Position numbers and translations under genes: made by a program. A stretch of DNA of 57,832 nucleotides, taken from the NCBI GenBank assembly GCA_018667855.1, contig JABIRL010000350.1, forward strand, positions 1 through 57,832, written 5' to 3'. This document shows, in pieces, positions 7,687 through 17,510 of the stretch (its first letter is position 1; every line of letters starts with the position of its first letter). This DNA comes from Rhodospirillaceae bacterium. Lineage in GTDB: Bacteria > Pseudomonadota > Alphaproteobacteria > GCA-2731375. Below the pieces are notes generated by a model, which ran no database searches, was not told the DNA's origin, and saw nothing but the letters and a program-made list of their open reading frames with translations.

Positions 7687-8715
7687 TTATGTCGCCGACC
7701 GCTCGGCGGCGATTAAGCGTTCAATGCGTTTGCGGTAAACGTTGGGTCCCCGGTCGAAACTGACCCGAATGGGCGGGCGTTTGGCGGGCCGGTTTTCCTC
7801 TTCCTGAATGGCTTCGAGAATAAGCTTGTCCTCGGCGAAGGCGATGTCGAAAAGATCGTCCATTCTACGGGATACCGCATCGTCGTTGGTGGCGGTGTTC
7901 CGAATATGCATCCAACGGTCGATGGTGTTGGTTTCATCCACGGGTGTTAGGAAATGGATGGCGAAGATGCGCACGCCCTTGTCCCGGTCACATTCCGCCA
8001 ACCGTTCCTCGACGGCGGCACTGCCGAAATCGATCACGGCGGTGGAGGGTAAATGGAGATAGTAGTAATGCCAGCGGTCCACGTTGCCGTTGAAGCCGCC
8101 GAATTCCTGGAAAAATCCCACGGGTGGCGCATCACGGATCCAGCGCCAGGCAACGATGGGATCGGCCTTGGTGTCGGCTTCGACGACCACGTCCTCGCTG
8201 GCGGCGCTGCCCAGGGTGGTGGGGTGGACGAAACTGACATGAGCCGGATCGACCAGATTTTCGGCCACGTTCAGATAGTGCGAGCCAAGATGTAGTTGTC
8301 CGCCCTGGTGGGCATCCCAACCGGGTGCCGTGAATTCCGGCATGTCGAAGATGTTGTCCGCATTCGCCAGCTCCCGCGCCCCCATCCAGACCCAGACAAT
8401 GTCGTGGCGCTCATGGACGGGATAACTTTCCACATAGGCCTGGGGCGGAATCGTGTCCTGGCCGGGCACCCGGACGCATTTGCCGGTGCCATCGAAGGTC
8501 ATGCCGTGATAACCGCATTGGATATCATCACCGACCCGCCGGCCCATGGATAGCGGCAACAGGCGATGGGGGCAGCGGTCTTCCAGCGCCACCACCGTGC
8601 CATGGGAATCACGGTACATGACCAGATGTTCCGCCAATATGGTTACCCGGCGCAGGTCGTCTCCGAATTCCAAGGCCCATCCCGCCACATACCAGGCATT
8701 TTGCACAAATTTCAT
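7687..8715 (-). CDS. Rieske [2Fe-2S] aromatic ring-hydroxylating/demethylating oxygenase
   Basis: A 342-residue oxygenase component of the vanillate O-demethylase type. The Rieske ligands are Cys48, His50, Cys67 and His70 (C-x-H-x16-C-x2-H). The mononuclear iron site is D156-x2-H159-x4-H164. A GGAGG site lies just before the ATG. No reductase (ferredoxin-NAD reductase) gene lies beside it, so electrons must come from an unlinked partner. It heads the leftward operon with the LLM enzyme and SDR. Likely role: hydroxylation or O/N-dealkylation of an aromatic or cyclic substrate. Confidence 0.88.
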   Translation of the reverse strand: MKFVQNAWYVAGWALEFGDDLRRVTILAEHLVMYRDSHGTVVALEDRCPHRLLPLSMGRRVGDDIQCGYHGMTFDGTGKCVRVPGQDTIPPQAYVESYPVHERHDIVWVWMGARELANADNIFDMPEFTAPGWDAHQGGQLHLGSHYLNVAENLVDPAHVSFVHPTTLGSAASEDVVVEADTKADPIVAWRWIRDAPPVGFFQEFGGFNGNVDRWHYYYLHLPSTAVIDFGSAAVEERLAECDRDKGVRIFAIHFLTPVDETNTIDRWMHIRNTATNDDAVSRRMDDLFDIAFAEDKLILEAIQEEENRPAKRPPIRVSFDRGPNVYRKRIERLIAAERSAT

Positions 8716-8867
8716 GAGGCCTCCGCTCCGCTTACCGTTTGCCTAGCGTAAGGTGGCCATATGGGCTGTGGCAAGACGACTTATGACGTGGCGCCAACGG
8801 TACTGGCCCTTCACCATTGCTTCCTTGGCCGCTATGCTGGGCGAAACATAGAAGGAGGAGCGAAGCA

Positions 8868-9791
8868 ATGAGTATTCGCGCCGGAATTGGCTTATCGACC
8901 TATCCGTTCACCAGCACCGACGGCTTCTGGCGTTGGGTACAGATGTGCGAGGAAGGCGACATTGATTCCATATGGCAGACCGATACCCTGGTCTCCAAGG
9001 AACCCATGCTGGAATGCATGACGACCATGGCCGCCATCGCAGGCGCCACGAAAAAGCTGAAGTTCGGCATGAACGTGGCCTCTGTCGCCCTGCGCAATCC
9101 CCTGGTGCTGGCCAAGCAGTGCGCCACCATCGATGTGCTGAGCAACGGCCGTATACTGCCGGCTTTCGGTATTGGCAGTACCTTTTCGGCGGATTGGCGG
9201 ACCACGGGCACACCCACGAAGCGCCGGGGTAAGCGGACCGATGAGGGTCTGGAGATTATCTCGCGGCTGTGGAAGGGCGAGACCGTCACCCTGGATGGCG
9301 AATTCTTCCAATATGACGGTGTGCGGATTTCGCCCCTGCCGGTGCAGAAGGAGTTGCCCCTGTGGATCGGCGGCTCCTCCGACGCGGCGGTCCGGCGCAC
9401 GATAAAATACGGCACCGGTTGGCAGGCCTCGTTCGAGAATCCTGAACAGGCCGGGATCACTGTCGAGAAGATTAAACAGGGTATGACGGATGCCGGCCGG
9501 GAGTTCGAGGATGACCATTTCGGCACAGGCATCAACTTCCGTTTCGGGAAGTGGGATGACGATGTGGTGGTCCGCGCCGCCGAACGGTTTGAGCGGGTCG
9601 GCGGGCGCAATTCCCGGGACAGCTTCGCTGTCGGCGGGGCCGAGGAAGTATTGCAAAAGGTTCAGGCCTTCGCCGATGCCGGTCTGCCGAAACTTATCCT
9701 GCGGCCCTTGGCTTCGGACGACAAGGATACCATTCATCAGACCAAGCTGATGATCAATGAGATTCAGCCCGGCATCGCCGCCATGAACTAG
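8868..9791 (+). CDS. LLM class flavin-dependent oxidoreductase (second)
   Basis: A 307-residue luciferase-like monooxygenase/reductase. The start at 8868 is set by an AGGAGGAG site 6 bases upstream; the open frame runs 17 codons further up but those residues are not family-like. The segment KLKFGMNVASVALRNP, the LPAFGIGS loop and the LPLWIGGSSDAAVRR strand are typical. It is divergent from the Rieske operon (152-base gap) and followed after 45 bases by the Ldh-family gene, probably in one transcript. Substrate unknown. Confidence 0.83.
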   Translation: MSIRAGIGLSTYPFTSTDGFWRWVQMCEEGDIDSIWQTDTLVSKEPMLECMTTMAAIAGATKKLKFGMNVASVALRNPLVLAKQCATIDVLSNGRILPAFGIGSTFSADWRTTGTPTKRRGKRTDEGLEIISRLWKGETVTLDGEFFQYDGVRISPLPVQKELPLWIGGSSDAAVRRTIKYGTGWQASFENPEQAGITVEKIKQGMTDAGREFEDDHFGTGINFRFGKWDDDVVVRAAERFERVGGRNSRDSFAVGGAEEVLQKVQAFADAGLPKLILRPLASDDKDTIHQTKLMINEIQPGIAAMN

Positions 9792-9836
9792 GCGTCGCTG
9801 GACAAGCAAATTAGAGATATTTTTCAGGAGTAATGA

Positions 9837-10946
9837 ATGTCGTTGAGAATCGATGCAGGGCAGCTAGAGGCCCTGATCGCGGAAACTTTTGATCGCGGCG
9901 GCTGTTTGCGGGACGAGGCGGACCGTATCGCCATGCGTCTGTTGGGCGCGAACCTGACCGGCCACGACAGCCACGGCGTGCTGCGCACGTCGCGCTATAT
10001 CGACTGGTTGAAGCGAGGTATTTTTCATGCCGGGCGCAAGGTGCATATCGGCTTCGACAGCGACGCCCTGTGCATCCTGGATGGCCAATACGGCTTTGGT
10101 CAGACCATCGGCGAACAGGCCGTGCGCCTGGGCCTGGACAAGGCCGCGAAAAACGGCGCCGCCGTAGTCGCTCTGAACAATTCCGGCCATCTGGGGCGCA
10201 TTGGCGATTGGGCCGAAATGGCGGCCGCCGAAGGTTATGTTTCGATCCATTTCGTCAACGCCCGCGGCTCGGTCCTGGTCGCACCCTTTGGCGGTACGGA
10301 AGCCCGCATCTCGACCGCGCCGTTCTGCGTCGGCGTGCCCCGTGGCGACGACCCGCCGGTGGTGTTGGATTTCGCCACCTCCGTGGTGGCGGAGGGCAAG
10401 GTTCTGGTCGCCTATAAAGGCGGCAAACCATTGCCCGAGGGTGCGTTGATTGACGAGAACGGAACCCTGTCGACGAACCCTGAAATCCTGTACGGCACCG
10501 CCGGTCCCGACGCACCGCCCAACGAACGCAACGGCTTTGGCGCGATCCGGGCCATGGGTGAACATAAAGGTTCAGGCCTGGCCTTTATTTGTGAATTGCT
10601 CGGTGGGTCATTGACTGGCAACCGGGCCACTGGGATCGAGAACGAGCATTTCGCCAACGGCATGCTGTCGATCTATCTGTCCGTTGAGGTCTTTGATCGC
10701 GGCGGCGGCTTCGCCGATGATATCACCCGTTACATCGACTATGTGAAAAGCGCCACGCCCGCCAATCCGGACGAACCGATCCTGGTACCCGGCGACAAGG
10801 AACGCCAGGTCAAGGCCGAACGCCTGGCCAATGGCGTGCCCCTCCCGCAGGAAGCCTGGGACGACATCAAGGGGGCGGCCAAACGGGTCGGCATGGAAGA
10901 CGACGAAATCGACGAAATCGCGCAGCCGCTTGCACAATCGTCCTAA
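9837..10946 (+). CDS. Ldh family oxidoreductase (malate/L-lactate/ureidoglycolate dehydrogenase type)
   Basis: A 369-residue NAD(P)-dependent 2-hydroxyacid dehydrogenase of the LDH2/MDH2 fold. The conserved GHDSHG (42-47) and NNSGHLGRIGDW segment with catalytic-type His118 are present. A CAGGAG site precedes the ATG. Family members oxidise malate, lactate, ureidoglycolate or sulfolactate. A ureidoglycolate-like role would fit the amide/hydantoin genes nearby, but this is only context. The stop overlaps the end of the convergent TPR gene by 4 bases. Confidence 0.85.
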   Translation: MSLRIDAGQLEALIAETFDRGGCLRDEADRIAMRLLGANLTGHDSHGVLRTSRYIDWLKRGIFHAGRKVHIGFDSDALCILDGQYGFGQTIGEQAVRLGLDKAAKNGAAVVALNNSGHLGRIGDWAEMAAAEGYVSIHFVNARGSVLVAPFGGTEARISTAPFCVGVPRGDDPPVVLDFATSVVAEGKVLVAYKGGKPLPEGALIDENGTLSTNPEILYGTAGPDAPPNERNGFGAIRAMGEHKGSGLAFICELLGGSLTGNRATGIENEHFANGMLSIYLSVEVFDRGGGFADDITRYIDYVKSATPANPDEPILVPGDKERQVKAERLANGVPLPQEAWDDIKGAAKRVGMEDDEIDEIAQPLAQSS

Positions 10947-12595
10947 GCGGCGGCGTTCTGCCGGCAATAACATGAGGCGTTGACGGTGACCTCCGCCCGC
11001 GCCAGGGCCTGATCCAGGGCTTGTTTGATCAACAAAGCCTCGGTGGTTTCACCCCGGCGCGTCAGACATTCGTGCAGGCCGTGCAGGCTCCATAGATTAT
11101 TGGGATGCTGGCAGGCCCGGCTTAGTTTTTGATCCAGGCCCAGATCGGCCCGGTAGACAGCCTCGGCCTCCTCCGCATGGCCCTGTTCCAGCAACAAGGC
11201 GCCCAGGGCATGACGGGTCGGCTGCATCCAGCCCCATGGCTCGTCATAGGGCAGATCGTCATCCAACTGCACCGAGCGGCGCAGGTGGTCATAGGCCACG
11301 TCGTAATTACCCCGGCGGTATTCCAATTCGCCGTTCAGCATTTCCTGGGCGATCTCCAATAGATCGACCACGGTGTTGTTATGGACCCGACGGGTATCAG
11401 GTACATTTGCCTTGGCTGCCAGGAAGGCATCGCGCTCCACCTCGGCCTCGGCCACATTGCCCGTGGCGGAATGGGCCACGGACTTGGCATAGCGCATCAT
11501 GGCCGTGGTGGCGCAATAAAGATCCTGATCATCGGGCAGGGGCTGATCGACAATATCCTGCCATTTTCCGAAACGCACCAGCACGTGCTGCTTCATGGAG
11601 AGATAGCCCTCGATAAAATCCGCCATGGGCGGAGATTCGACGCGGAGGAGGTCTTCCGGCGTGGTGTCGATCAACTCCTGCGCGGCCTTGATTGCAGGCG
11701 TGTACTGGCCTAGGAACATGGCGCCGTAGATGGCGAAATGATGGTCGTGGGCCCGGTACAGGGAATAGACGTTCATGGCGCCGGCCTGGGCCAGAAACTT
11801 CCGGTCCGCCGCGATGGCCTTTTGGTTATAGACCACCACATCGCGATATTGACCGCACAGCACATCGATATGGGTCGGCATATGGATAAGATGCCCCGCA
11901 TCGGGCACCAGATCGCGTAGGCAATCGCCGGCGCGAAGAGCTTTTTGCGGGAACGGCGACATCTCCATCAGGTGGATATAAAGATGCAGGACGCCGGGAT
12001 GCTCCCAGGCGGCGGGGATATTGTCGAAGGTCCGCTCCAGGACCTCCTGCGCCTCCGCCGTGCCGGCGCCCTTGGCGACGCCGCCCGTTTTCAGATCCCA
12101 CATTTTCCACGGTGTGCGGACCATGATGCCTTCGCAAAATATGGCGCAGACTTCCAGGTCATCGGGAAAGGATTGATAGACGCCGCGCATGGCATCGGCG
12201 AAATCGTCGTTCCAGCCCGATTGATCATCGATCGGGTCGCGCTGGGGATAGCGGGCAGTAAGGGCGCCGATCATGGCCTGTTCCACATCTGTTGTCGCAG
12301 CCGCATGGGACAATGCCAACTGGGCGGCGTCATAGCCGGCGCCCAGGGCCATGGCCTTGCCCTTCGGATCCATCAAGTGCCAGGGCAGATTGTAGTTGGG
12401 GCCGGAGGCGTAGGCGATGCCCCAGTGGGCCATGGCGCATTCGCCGTCCTGCGCCAAGGCCTTTTCAAAACAGGCAATAGCTTCGGCATGATTGTAGCCG
12501 TACAGCCAGTTGAGGCCCCGGTCGAACCACAATTGTGCGTCGGCGGATTCAGTCGTAACGGTGCGTTTGAACACACCAAGATCGTAGTAACTCAT
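10943..12595 (-). CDS. Tetratricopeptide repeat protein (TTC38-like)
   Basis: A 550-residue all-helical TPR protein resembling the TTC38 family. The N-terminal block with YGYNHAEAIACFEKAL, then CAMAHWGIAYASGPNYN, is characteristic; a HMPTHIDVLCGQY segment lies mid-protein. No signal peptide or membrane helix is seen, so it is probably cytoplasmic. The function of the family is unknown; bacterial members often lie beside catabolic gene clusters, as here next to the hydantoinase genes transcribed in the same direction 39 bases upstream. GGAGA precedes the ATG. Confidence 0.82.
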   Translation of the reverse strand: MSYYDLGVFKRTVTTESADAQLWFDRGLNWLYGYNHAEAIACFEKALAQDGECAMAHWGIAYASGPNYNLPWHLMDPKGKAMALGAGYDAAQLALSHAAATTDVEQAMIGALTARYPQRDPIDDQSGWNDDFADAMRGVYQSFPDDLEVCAIFCEGIMVRTPWKMWDLKTGGVAKGAGTAEAQEVLERTFDNIPAAWEHPGVLHLYIHLMEMSPFPQKALRAGDCLRDLVPDAGHLIHMPTHIDVLCGQYRDVVVYNQKAIAADRKFLAQAGAMNVYSLYRAHDHHFAIYGAMFLGQYTPAIKAAQELIDTTPEDLLRVESPPMADFIEGYLSMKQHVLVRFGKWQDIVDQPLPDDQDLYCATTAMMRYAKSVAHSATGNVAEAEVERDAFLAAKANVPDTRRVHNNTVVDLLEIAQEMLNGELEYRRGNYDVAYDHLRRSVQLDDDLPYDEPWGWMQPTRHALGALLLEQGHAEEAEAVYRADLGLDQKLSRACQHPNNLWSLHGLHECLTRRGETTEALLIKQALDQALARAEVTVNASCYCRQNAAA

Positions 12596-12634
12596 GTGGT
12601 CTCCAATAATACTGAGGACTTCGAACCCAGCAGG

Positions 12635-14404
12635 CTAGCCTCGACGCTGCGCCGTGGCGGCGTCATCCACGGCCAGATCATCGGTTATGACAACGCCATA
12701 GTCGTTGGCCGCCGTATCGATGGAGATCAGGCCGTCCGTGACATCGGCCAGGACCTGTTCCGGGTCGCGCAACAGGGGATCGCCATAGCCTCCCCCCGCC
12801 GGCCCGACGCAGACAAACCGGTCGCCCGCCTGCACGGGTGTATAAGGTAGCTTCGAGGGCAGTTCGCCGCCCTTGCCGTCGGTACGGTCCAGGCGCAGAC
12901 CGGCGGAGCCGCCGTCATTGCCGCCCCGGAAGCCCCATGGCGGAAACTTGTGGCCTTCGCCCTCTATCGAGGCGCCGCCATCGTCGAGATAGACAAATTC
13001 ACGCACCGAGCCGAGACCGCCGCGCCATTGCCCGGCGCCGCAGACATCCTCCCGCAGCTCATAGCGGTCCACCCGCAGGGGTAGGTGGCTTTCGATGTCT
13101 TCGATGGGATTGTTGCGGGTGTTGGCATACAGGGTATCCACCGCGTCCATGCCATCCTTGCCGTCACGGCCGCCGTAACTGCCTTCGAATATCTCCATAT
13201 GCACCCAATGTTCCGAATTCTGCAGGCCGGTGAAGGCGATCACCCGCAGATTGCCGATCCCGGCGGAAACCTGGCTGGGGGCGACGCCCGCCAGGGCCTT
13301 CATCACCGTGTCCGCCAATTGGTTGCCGGGACAAAAACGGGCGATTGTGGGGGCGGGAAAGATGGGATTGGCCAGACAGCCTTCCGGCGCGACAATTTTG
13401 ATGGGACGGACCAAGCCGTCGTTGACCGGAATATGGCCATGCACGTCCGTGTCCAGTAGCACCGAACGCACGGTCAGCCAGATGGCGATATCGACGGTGC
13501 CGTGCAGGGGCATATTAATGGGCTTGTCCGGGATCTGCGGCGCGGTACCGGTCAGATCCACGACCATTTCGTCGCCTTCCACGGTGATGGCGACGGCCAG
13601 GGGCAGTTCCCTGTTGGCGGGATTGGGATCATCCAGATAGCCGTCGATATAGGTGGTCGCCGCATAAGTGCCGTCGGGCAGGGCGGCGATGGCCTGGCGC
13701 ATCAGGCGTTCGGAATGATCCATGACGTTTTCGCAGGCGGCCTGGAAAACTGTCTTGCCATAGCGGTCGATCAATTCCACCAGCCGTTCGCTGCCGATGC
13801 GGGCGGCGGCGATCTGCGCCTCCATATCGCCCACCACCAGATCCGAGACGCGGATATTGTCGCGCAGGATATGCCAGACCGGTATCACCTTTTCGCCCTC
13901 TGAATAGACATGGATGGCCTTGAACTGCAGGCCTTCCGCATAGGCGTCAATGGCATCGACAATGCCGCAACTGCCCGGTGTCAGGGCGCCGATATCGAGA
14001 TGGTGCGCCGTGGTGGCGGAGAAGGCGATCAGTTCATCCCTGTAGAACACGGGCACGATAAAACCCACATCCGGGCCATGGGACGCACCCGAATAGGCAT
14101 CGTTGTGCATGATCACATCGCCGGGTTTCAGGGTTTCGCCGCGCTGGGCCAGGATTTTCTGCATGCCGCGCACGTATCCCGGAATTGGGCCTGACTGCAG
14201 CGGCGTGGATTGGGCTGACTCGGCCAAGCCCCGTCCTTGTGTGTCCACCAGACCGGCGCCGAAATCTTCTGATTCCCGGATGATCGAGGAATAGGACATG
14301 CGCATGAGCTTGTAGCCCATTTCGATGGCGATATTCTCCAACGCGCCCTGGATGACGGAGGCCGTGACGTGATCAACGGCCGGGGCGTTTTTCTGGATGT
14401 TCAT
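12635..14404 (-). CDS. hyuB: Hydantoinase B/oxoprolinase family protein (HyuB)
   Basis: The 589-residue B subunit of an ATP-dependent hydantoinase/5-oxoprolinase-type amidohydrolase. The N-terminal PAVDHVTASVIQGALENI region, the GDVIMHNDAYSGASH stretch and the C-terminal GFRGGNDGG segment are family hallmarks. It starts 2 bases after the stop of the A subunit, with AGGAGC before the ATG. The A/B pair hydrolyses cyclic amides such as hydantoins, N-methylhydantoin or 5-oxoproline with ATP. With the carbamoylase upstream, a hydantoin-type route is more likely than oxoproline. Confidence 0.9.
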   Translation of the reverse strand: MNIQKNAPAVDHVTASVIQGALENIAIEMGYKLMRMSYSSIIRESEDFGAGLVDTQGRGLAESAQSTPLQSGPIPGYVRGMQKILAQRGETLKPGDVIMHNDAYSGASHGPDVGFIVPVFYRDELIAFSATTAHHLDIGALTPGSCGIVDAIDAYAEGLQFKAIHVYSEGEKVIPVWHILRDNIRVSDLVVGDMEAQIAAARIGSERLVELIDRYGKTVFQAACENVMDHSERLMRQAIAALPDGTYAATTYIDGYLDDPNPANRELPLAVAITVEGDEMVVDLTGTAPQIPDKPINMPLHGTVDIAIWLTVRSVLLDTDVHGHIPVNDGLVRPIKIVAPEGCLANPIFPAPTIARFCPGNQLADTVMKALAGVAPSQVSAGIGNLRVIAFTGLQNSEHWVHMEIFEGSYGGRDGKDGMDAVDTLYANTRNNPIEDIESHLPLRVDRYELREDVCGAGQWRGGLGSVREFVYLDDGGASIEGEGHKFPPWGFRGGNDGGSAGLRLDRTDGKGGELPSKLPYTPVQAGDRFVCVGPAGGGYGDPLLRDPEQVLADVTDGLISIDTAANDYGVVITDDLAVDDAATAQRRG

Positions 14405-14406
14405 AT

Positions 14407-16479
14407 CTAAGCTCCTGTCTCGATCAACAGATTACCGCCCGCCTGGGCCGTGGCCCTGGCGCCGGGGGGAATGACGGTCGTGGTATCTTTTTGCAAAATG
14501 ATCGCCGGACCTTCGAGCGGCTGGTCGATGGGCAGCTTGTCGCGTTGGTACAAGGGCGTGGCCATGGCCTGCAAATCGCCATCCTGGCGGAAATGGCATT
14601 GTGCTTCGTCCAATAAAGCGTCTTTCAGGTTGCCGCCCTGGGATTGGGTCGGCAGCTCAATCTTCGGCATCTGGCCGACGCCGGTGACACGGATATTGAC
14701 GATCTCTATGGGATTATCCTCGAACACGTGGCCGTACTCCGTGGTGTGGATCGCCTCGAACGCCTTGAAGATATCAGCCAGACATGCCGCATCCACCGGG
14801 CCGTCGGCGACCGGGACCCGCAGCTCATAGCCCTGGCCCACATAACGCAGATCGCCGCTGCGTTGATACGCGACGGCGCCTTCATCCAGGCCGTCTGTTT
14901 TGAATTGTGCCGCCAATCCATCGCGCATGGTGTCGAAATCCCGGCTCAGCCGTTCACCATCCACGTTGCCGCTGACCTGGAACTCCGTACGGATGGCGTC
15001 GTATTTCAAATCCGTGGTCAATAGCCCGGCCGCTGAGGTAATGCCGGGGTAGGGGGGGATGATAACCTCCGGTATGCCCAGATCCCGCGCCACATCGACG
15101 CCGTGCAAGGGACCGGCGCCGCCGAAGGCGACGAGTGAGAATTCCCGGGGGTCATGGCCTTTCTGTACCGTGCGGGAGCGGATGGCGTTAGCCATGTTGG
15201 CATTGATGATGGTCAGCACCCCGTCGGCGGCGGCCTCCACCGTCATGCCCATTTGTTCGGCGAATTCAGCCATGATTTTTTGCGCCGCGGCCGCATCCAG
15301 TGTCATCTCGCCGCCCAGGAAGTTGCCCGGCTGCAAGCGGCCCAGAACCACATTGGCGTCAGTCACGGTCGGTAGTGCGCCGCCCCTGCCATAGGCCGCC
15401 GGGCCCGGCTCTGCGCCGGCCGATTGCGGGCCCACGCGAAACGCCTGGCCCGCATCTAGATGGGCGATGGAACCGCCGCCCGCGCCGATGGTGTGAATAT
15501 CGATCATGGGTGCCATGACCGGATAACCGCCGATCCAGGTGTCCCGCGCCGTCGCTTCGGCGAATTGGCCATCCACCACCAGGCCGATATCAGCGGAAGT
15601 GCCGCCCACATCAAACGTGATCAGGCGATTGCGGTCCGATCGCTCGCCACTCATGGCGCCGCCCAGGACGCCGGCCGCCGGTCCCGACAGCAAGGTCAAC
15701 ACGGGCCGGTCCGAGACCATGGCGCCCGTCGCGACACCGCCATTGGAGCCCATGACGTGTAAATCCGCCTTGAAACCGTTTTCGCTTAACGCGCCTTCCA
15801 GATCTTTTACATAGGTCCGCACCCTGGGACCGATAAAGGCGTTCATGGCGGCGGTGGTGAAACGTTCGAACTCGCGAAACTGCGGCGAGACGGCGGATGA
15901 GGTGGTGACGAAGCATTCGGGATATTCCTCCCGGATAATTTCCGCCGCGCGGTCTTCGTGGGCCGGGTTGATATAGGAAAACAGAAAACAGACCGCGATG
16001 GCTTCCACACCCGCCTCGCGCAGTTCTCGGGCCGCGGTCCGCACCGCGTCTTCATCCAGCGGCGTCAGGATGGCGCCGTCGGGCGGGGCCAGGCGTTCGG
16101 CCACAACCTTGCGATGGCGACGCTGTACCAGGGGACGGTCTTGCCAGGGGATGTCCTGCATGATGGAATAATGCTGTGGCCGCTGGTGGCGGCCGATATG
16201 CAGGATATCGCGGTAGCCTTCCGTGGTGACCATGCCCGTGGTCGCGCCCTTGTATTCCAGCACCGCGTTGGTGGCGATGGTGGTGCCGTGCAGGACATGG
16301 TCCACATCGCCGCGATCCACATCAAAGCGTGCGCAGATTTCCAACATGCCCTGGATCACGCCCCGGCTGGGATCGTCCGGGGTGGTGGGAACCTTGTGAA
16401 TAGCAACGGTCTGGCTGTCCGTATCGCCATACATTAGGTCCGTGAAGGTCCCGCCTACATCGACGCCGATCAGCTTCAT
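14407..16479 (-). CDS. hyuA: Hydantoinase A/oxoprolinase family protein (HyuA)
   Basis: The 690-residue ATP-binding subunit. The N-terminal phosphate-binding DVGGTFTD (residues 7-14) and a second [11 protein letters not shown] motif show the actin-like ATPase fold. [27 protein letters not shown] and FGGAGPLHG are typical. The length fits the bacterial HyuA type; fused oxoprolinases are about 1,200 residues. It follows the carbon-nitrogen hydrolase by 15 bases and precedes HyuB by 2, so all three form an operon for stepwise opening of a cyclic ureide or imide. Confidence 0.92.
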   Translation of the reverse strand: MKLIGVDVGGTFTDLMYGDTDSQTVAIHKVPTTPDDPSRGVIQGMLEICARFDVDRGDVDHVLHGTTIATNAVLEYKGATTGMVTTEGYRDILHIGRHQRPQHYSIMQDIPWQDRPLVQRRHRKVVAERLAPPDGAILTPLDEDAVRTAARELREAGVEAIAVCFLFSYINPAHEDRAAEIIREEYPECFVTTSSAVSPQFREFERFTTAAMNAFIGPRVRTYVKDLEGALSENGFKADLHVMGSNGGVATGAMVSDRPVLTLLSGPAAGVLGGAMSGERSDRNRLITFDVGGTSADIGLVVDGQFAEATARDTWIGGYPVMAPMIDIHTIGAGGGSIAHLDAGQAFRVGPQSAGAEPGPAAYGRGGALPTVTDANVVLGRLQPGNFLGGEMTLDAAAAQKIMAEFAEQMGMTVEAAADGVLTIINANMANAIRSRTVQKGHDPREFSLVAFGGAGPLHGVDVARDLGIPEVIIPPYPGITSAAGLLTTDLKYDAIRTEFQVSGNVDGERLSRDFDTMRDGLAAQFKTDGLDEGAVAYQRSGDLRYVGQGYELRVPVADGPVDAACLADIFKAFEAIHTTEYGHVFEDNPIEIVNIRVTGVGQMPKIELPTQSQGGNLKDALLDEAQCHFRQDGDLQAMATPLYQRDKLPIDQPLEGPAIILQKDTTTVIPPGARATAQAGGNLLIETGA

Positions 16480-16494
16480 ATTTGGTCTTGTCCT

Positions 16495-17433
16495 TTACTC
16501 GGGCGGCAGTTTGACGCCGGCGGTTTCGGTAATCAGCCCATATTGATCGGGCTGGCGGTGTTCGGCGAAGTTGAACACCGTGTTCTTATAATGATTGCAG
16601 GCATCCAGATCACAATCGGCGACCACCAATTCATCATCCAGGGTGCGGCCCTGAGCAACGATCTCTCCGGTCGGGGCGATGATCAATGTGCCGCCCATCA
16701 TATCGCAGCCTTCCTCGCGGCCCGCCTTGGCCACGCCGATGACCCAGGTGGCGTTCTGATAGGCGCCCGATTGCATGGACAGATTATTATGCAGACTGGC
16801 CAGATGGGTTGGCTCAAAGCCCCAGGGCGGCTCGGTTGCCGGGGTGTTATAGCCCAGCATGATCATCTCCACGCCCTGCAGGCCCATCATGCGGTAGGTT
16901 TCGGGCCAGCGCCGGTCATTGCAGATACACATGCCCATGATCCCGCCCATGGCCCGCCAGACCGGAAAGCCCAGGTCACCCACATCGAAATAGGCTTTCT
17001 CCAGATGCTGCCATTTGCGCTCCGGCTTATGATCGGCATGGCCGGGCAGATGGACCTTGCGGTACTTGCCGACAATCTCGCCTGATTTGTCCACGAGAAT
17101 ACAGGCATTGTAGCGCTTGCCTTCCGCCAGCTCGGCGAAACCAAGGCAGAAGCCGATGCCGTATTCGGCTGCCCTGTCGAACAGGGGCTGGGTTTCATTG
17201 CCGGGCATGGCACTTTCGAAAAACCGGTCGATTTGTTCCTGATCTTCGAAATACCAGCGTGGGAAAAACGTCGTCAAAGCCAGTTCGGGAAACACCACCA
17301 GGTCGCAGCCCCGTTCGTGGGCCCGATCCAGAAGCGTCAACAGGCGGTCCACGACCTCCCCCCGGCTCTCGTTCAGACCGATGGGACCCAACTGTGCGGC
17401 CCCCACGGTGACCATGCGATTTGATTTTGCCAT
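16495..17433 (-). CDS. Nitrilase-superfamily hydrolase, N-carbamoyl-D-amino-acid hydrolase-like
   Basis: A 312-residue carbon-nitrogen hydrolase with the Glu-Lys-Cys triad at E50 (VVFPELAL), K126 (KYRKVHLPG) and C171 (CICNDRRWPET). The last motif and the GLQGVE segment closely resemble D-N-carbamoylases, which convert N-carbamoyl-D-amino acids to the D-amino acid, CO2 and ammonia. As first gene of the operon with hyuA and hyuB, it would finish hydantoin breakdown. An internal ATG at codon 7 is a possible alternative start. A beta-ureidopropionase-like role is the main alternative. Confidence 0.87.
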   Translation of the reverse strand: MAKSNRMVTVGAAQLGPIGLNESRGEVVDRLLTLLDRAHERGCDLVVFPELALTTFFPRWYFEDQEQIDRFFESAMPGNETQPLFDRAAEYGIGFCLGFAELAEGKRYNACILVDKSGEIVGKYRKVHLPGHADHKPERKWQHLEKAYFDVGDLGFPVWRAMGGIMGMCICNDRRWPETYRMMGLQGVEMIMLGYNTPATEPPWGFEPTHLASLHNNLSMQSGAYQNATWVIGVAKAGREEGCDMMGGTLIIAPTGEIVAQGRTLDDELVVADCDLDACNHYKNTVFNFAEHRQPDQYGLITETAGVKLPPE

Positions 17434-17510
17434 TTGCCCTATTCTGCACTCAAGCTGGCGGGAATGGAAACAGACGTTATGATAATCAAAAGCAGAATTA
17501 TGAGGCTCTT

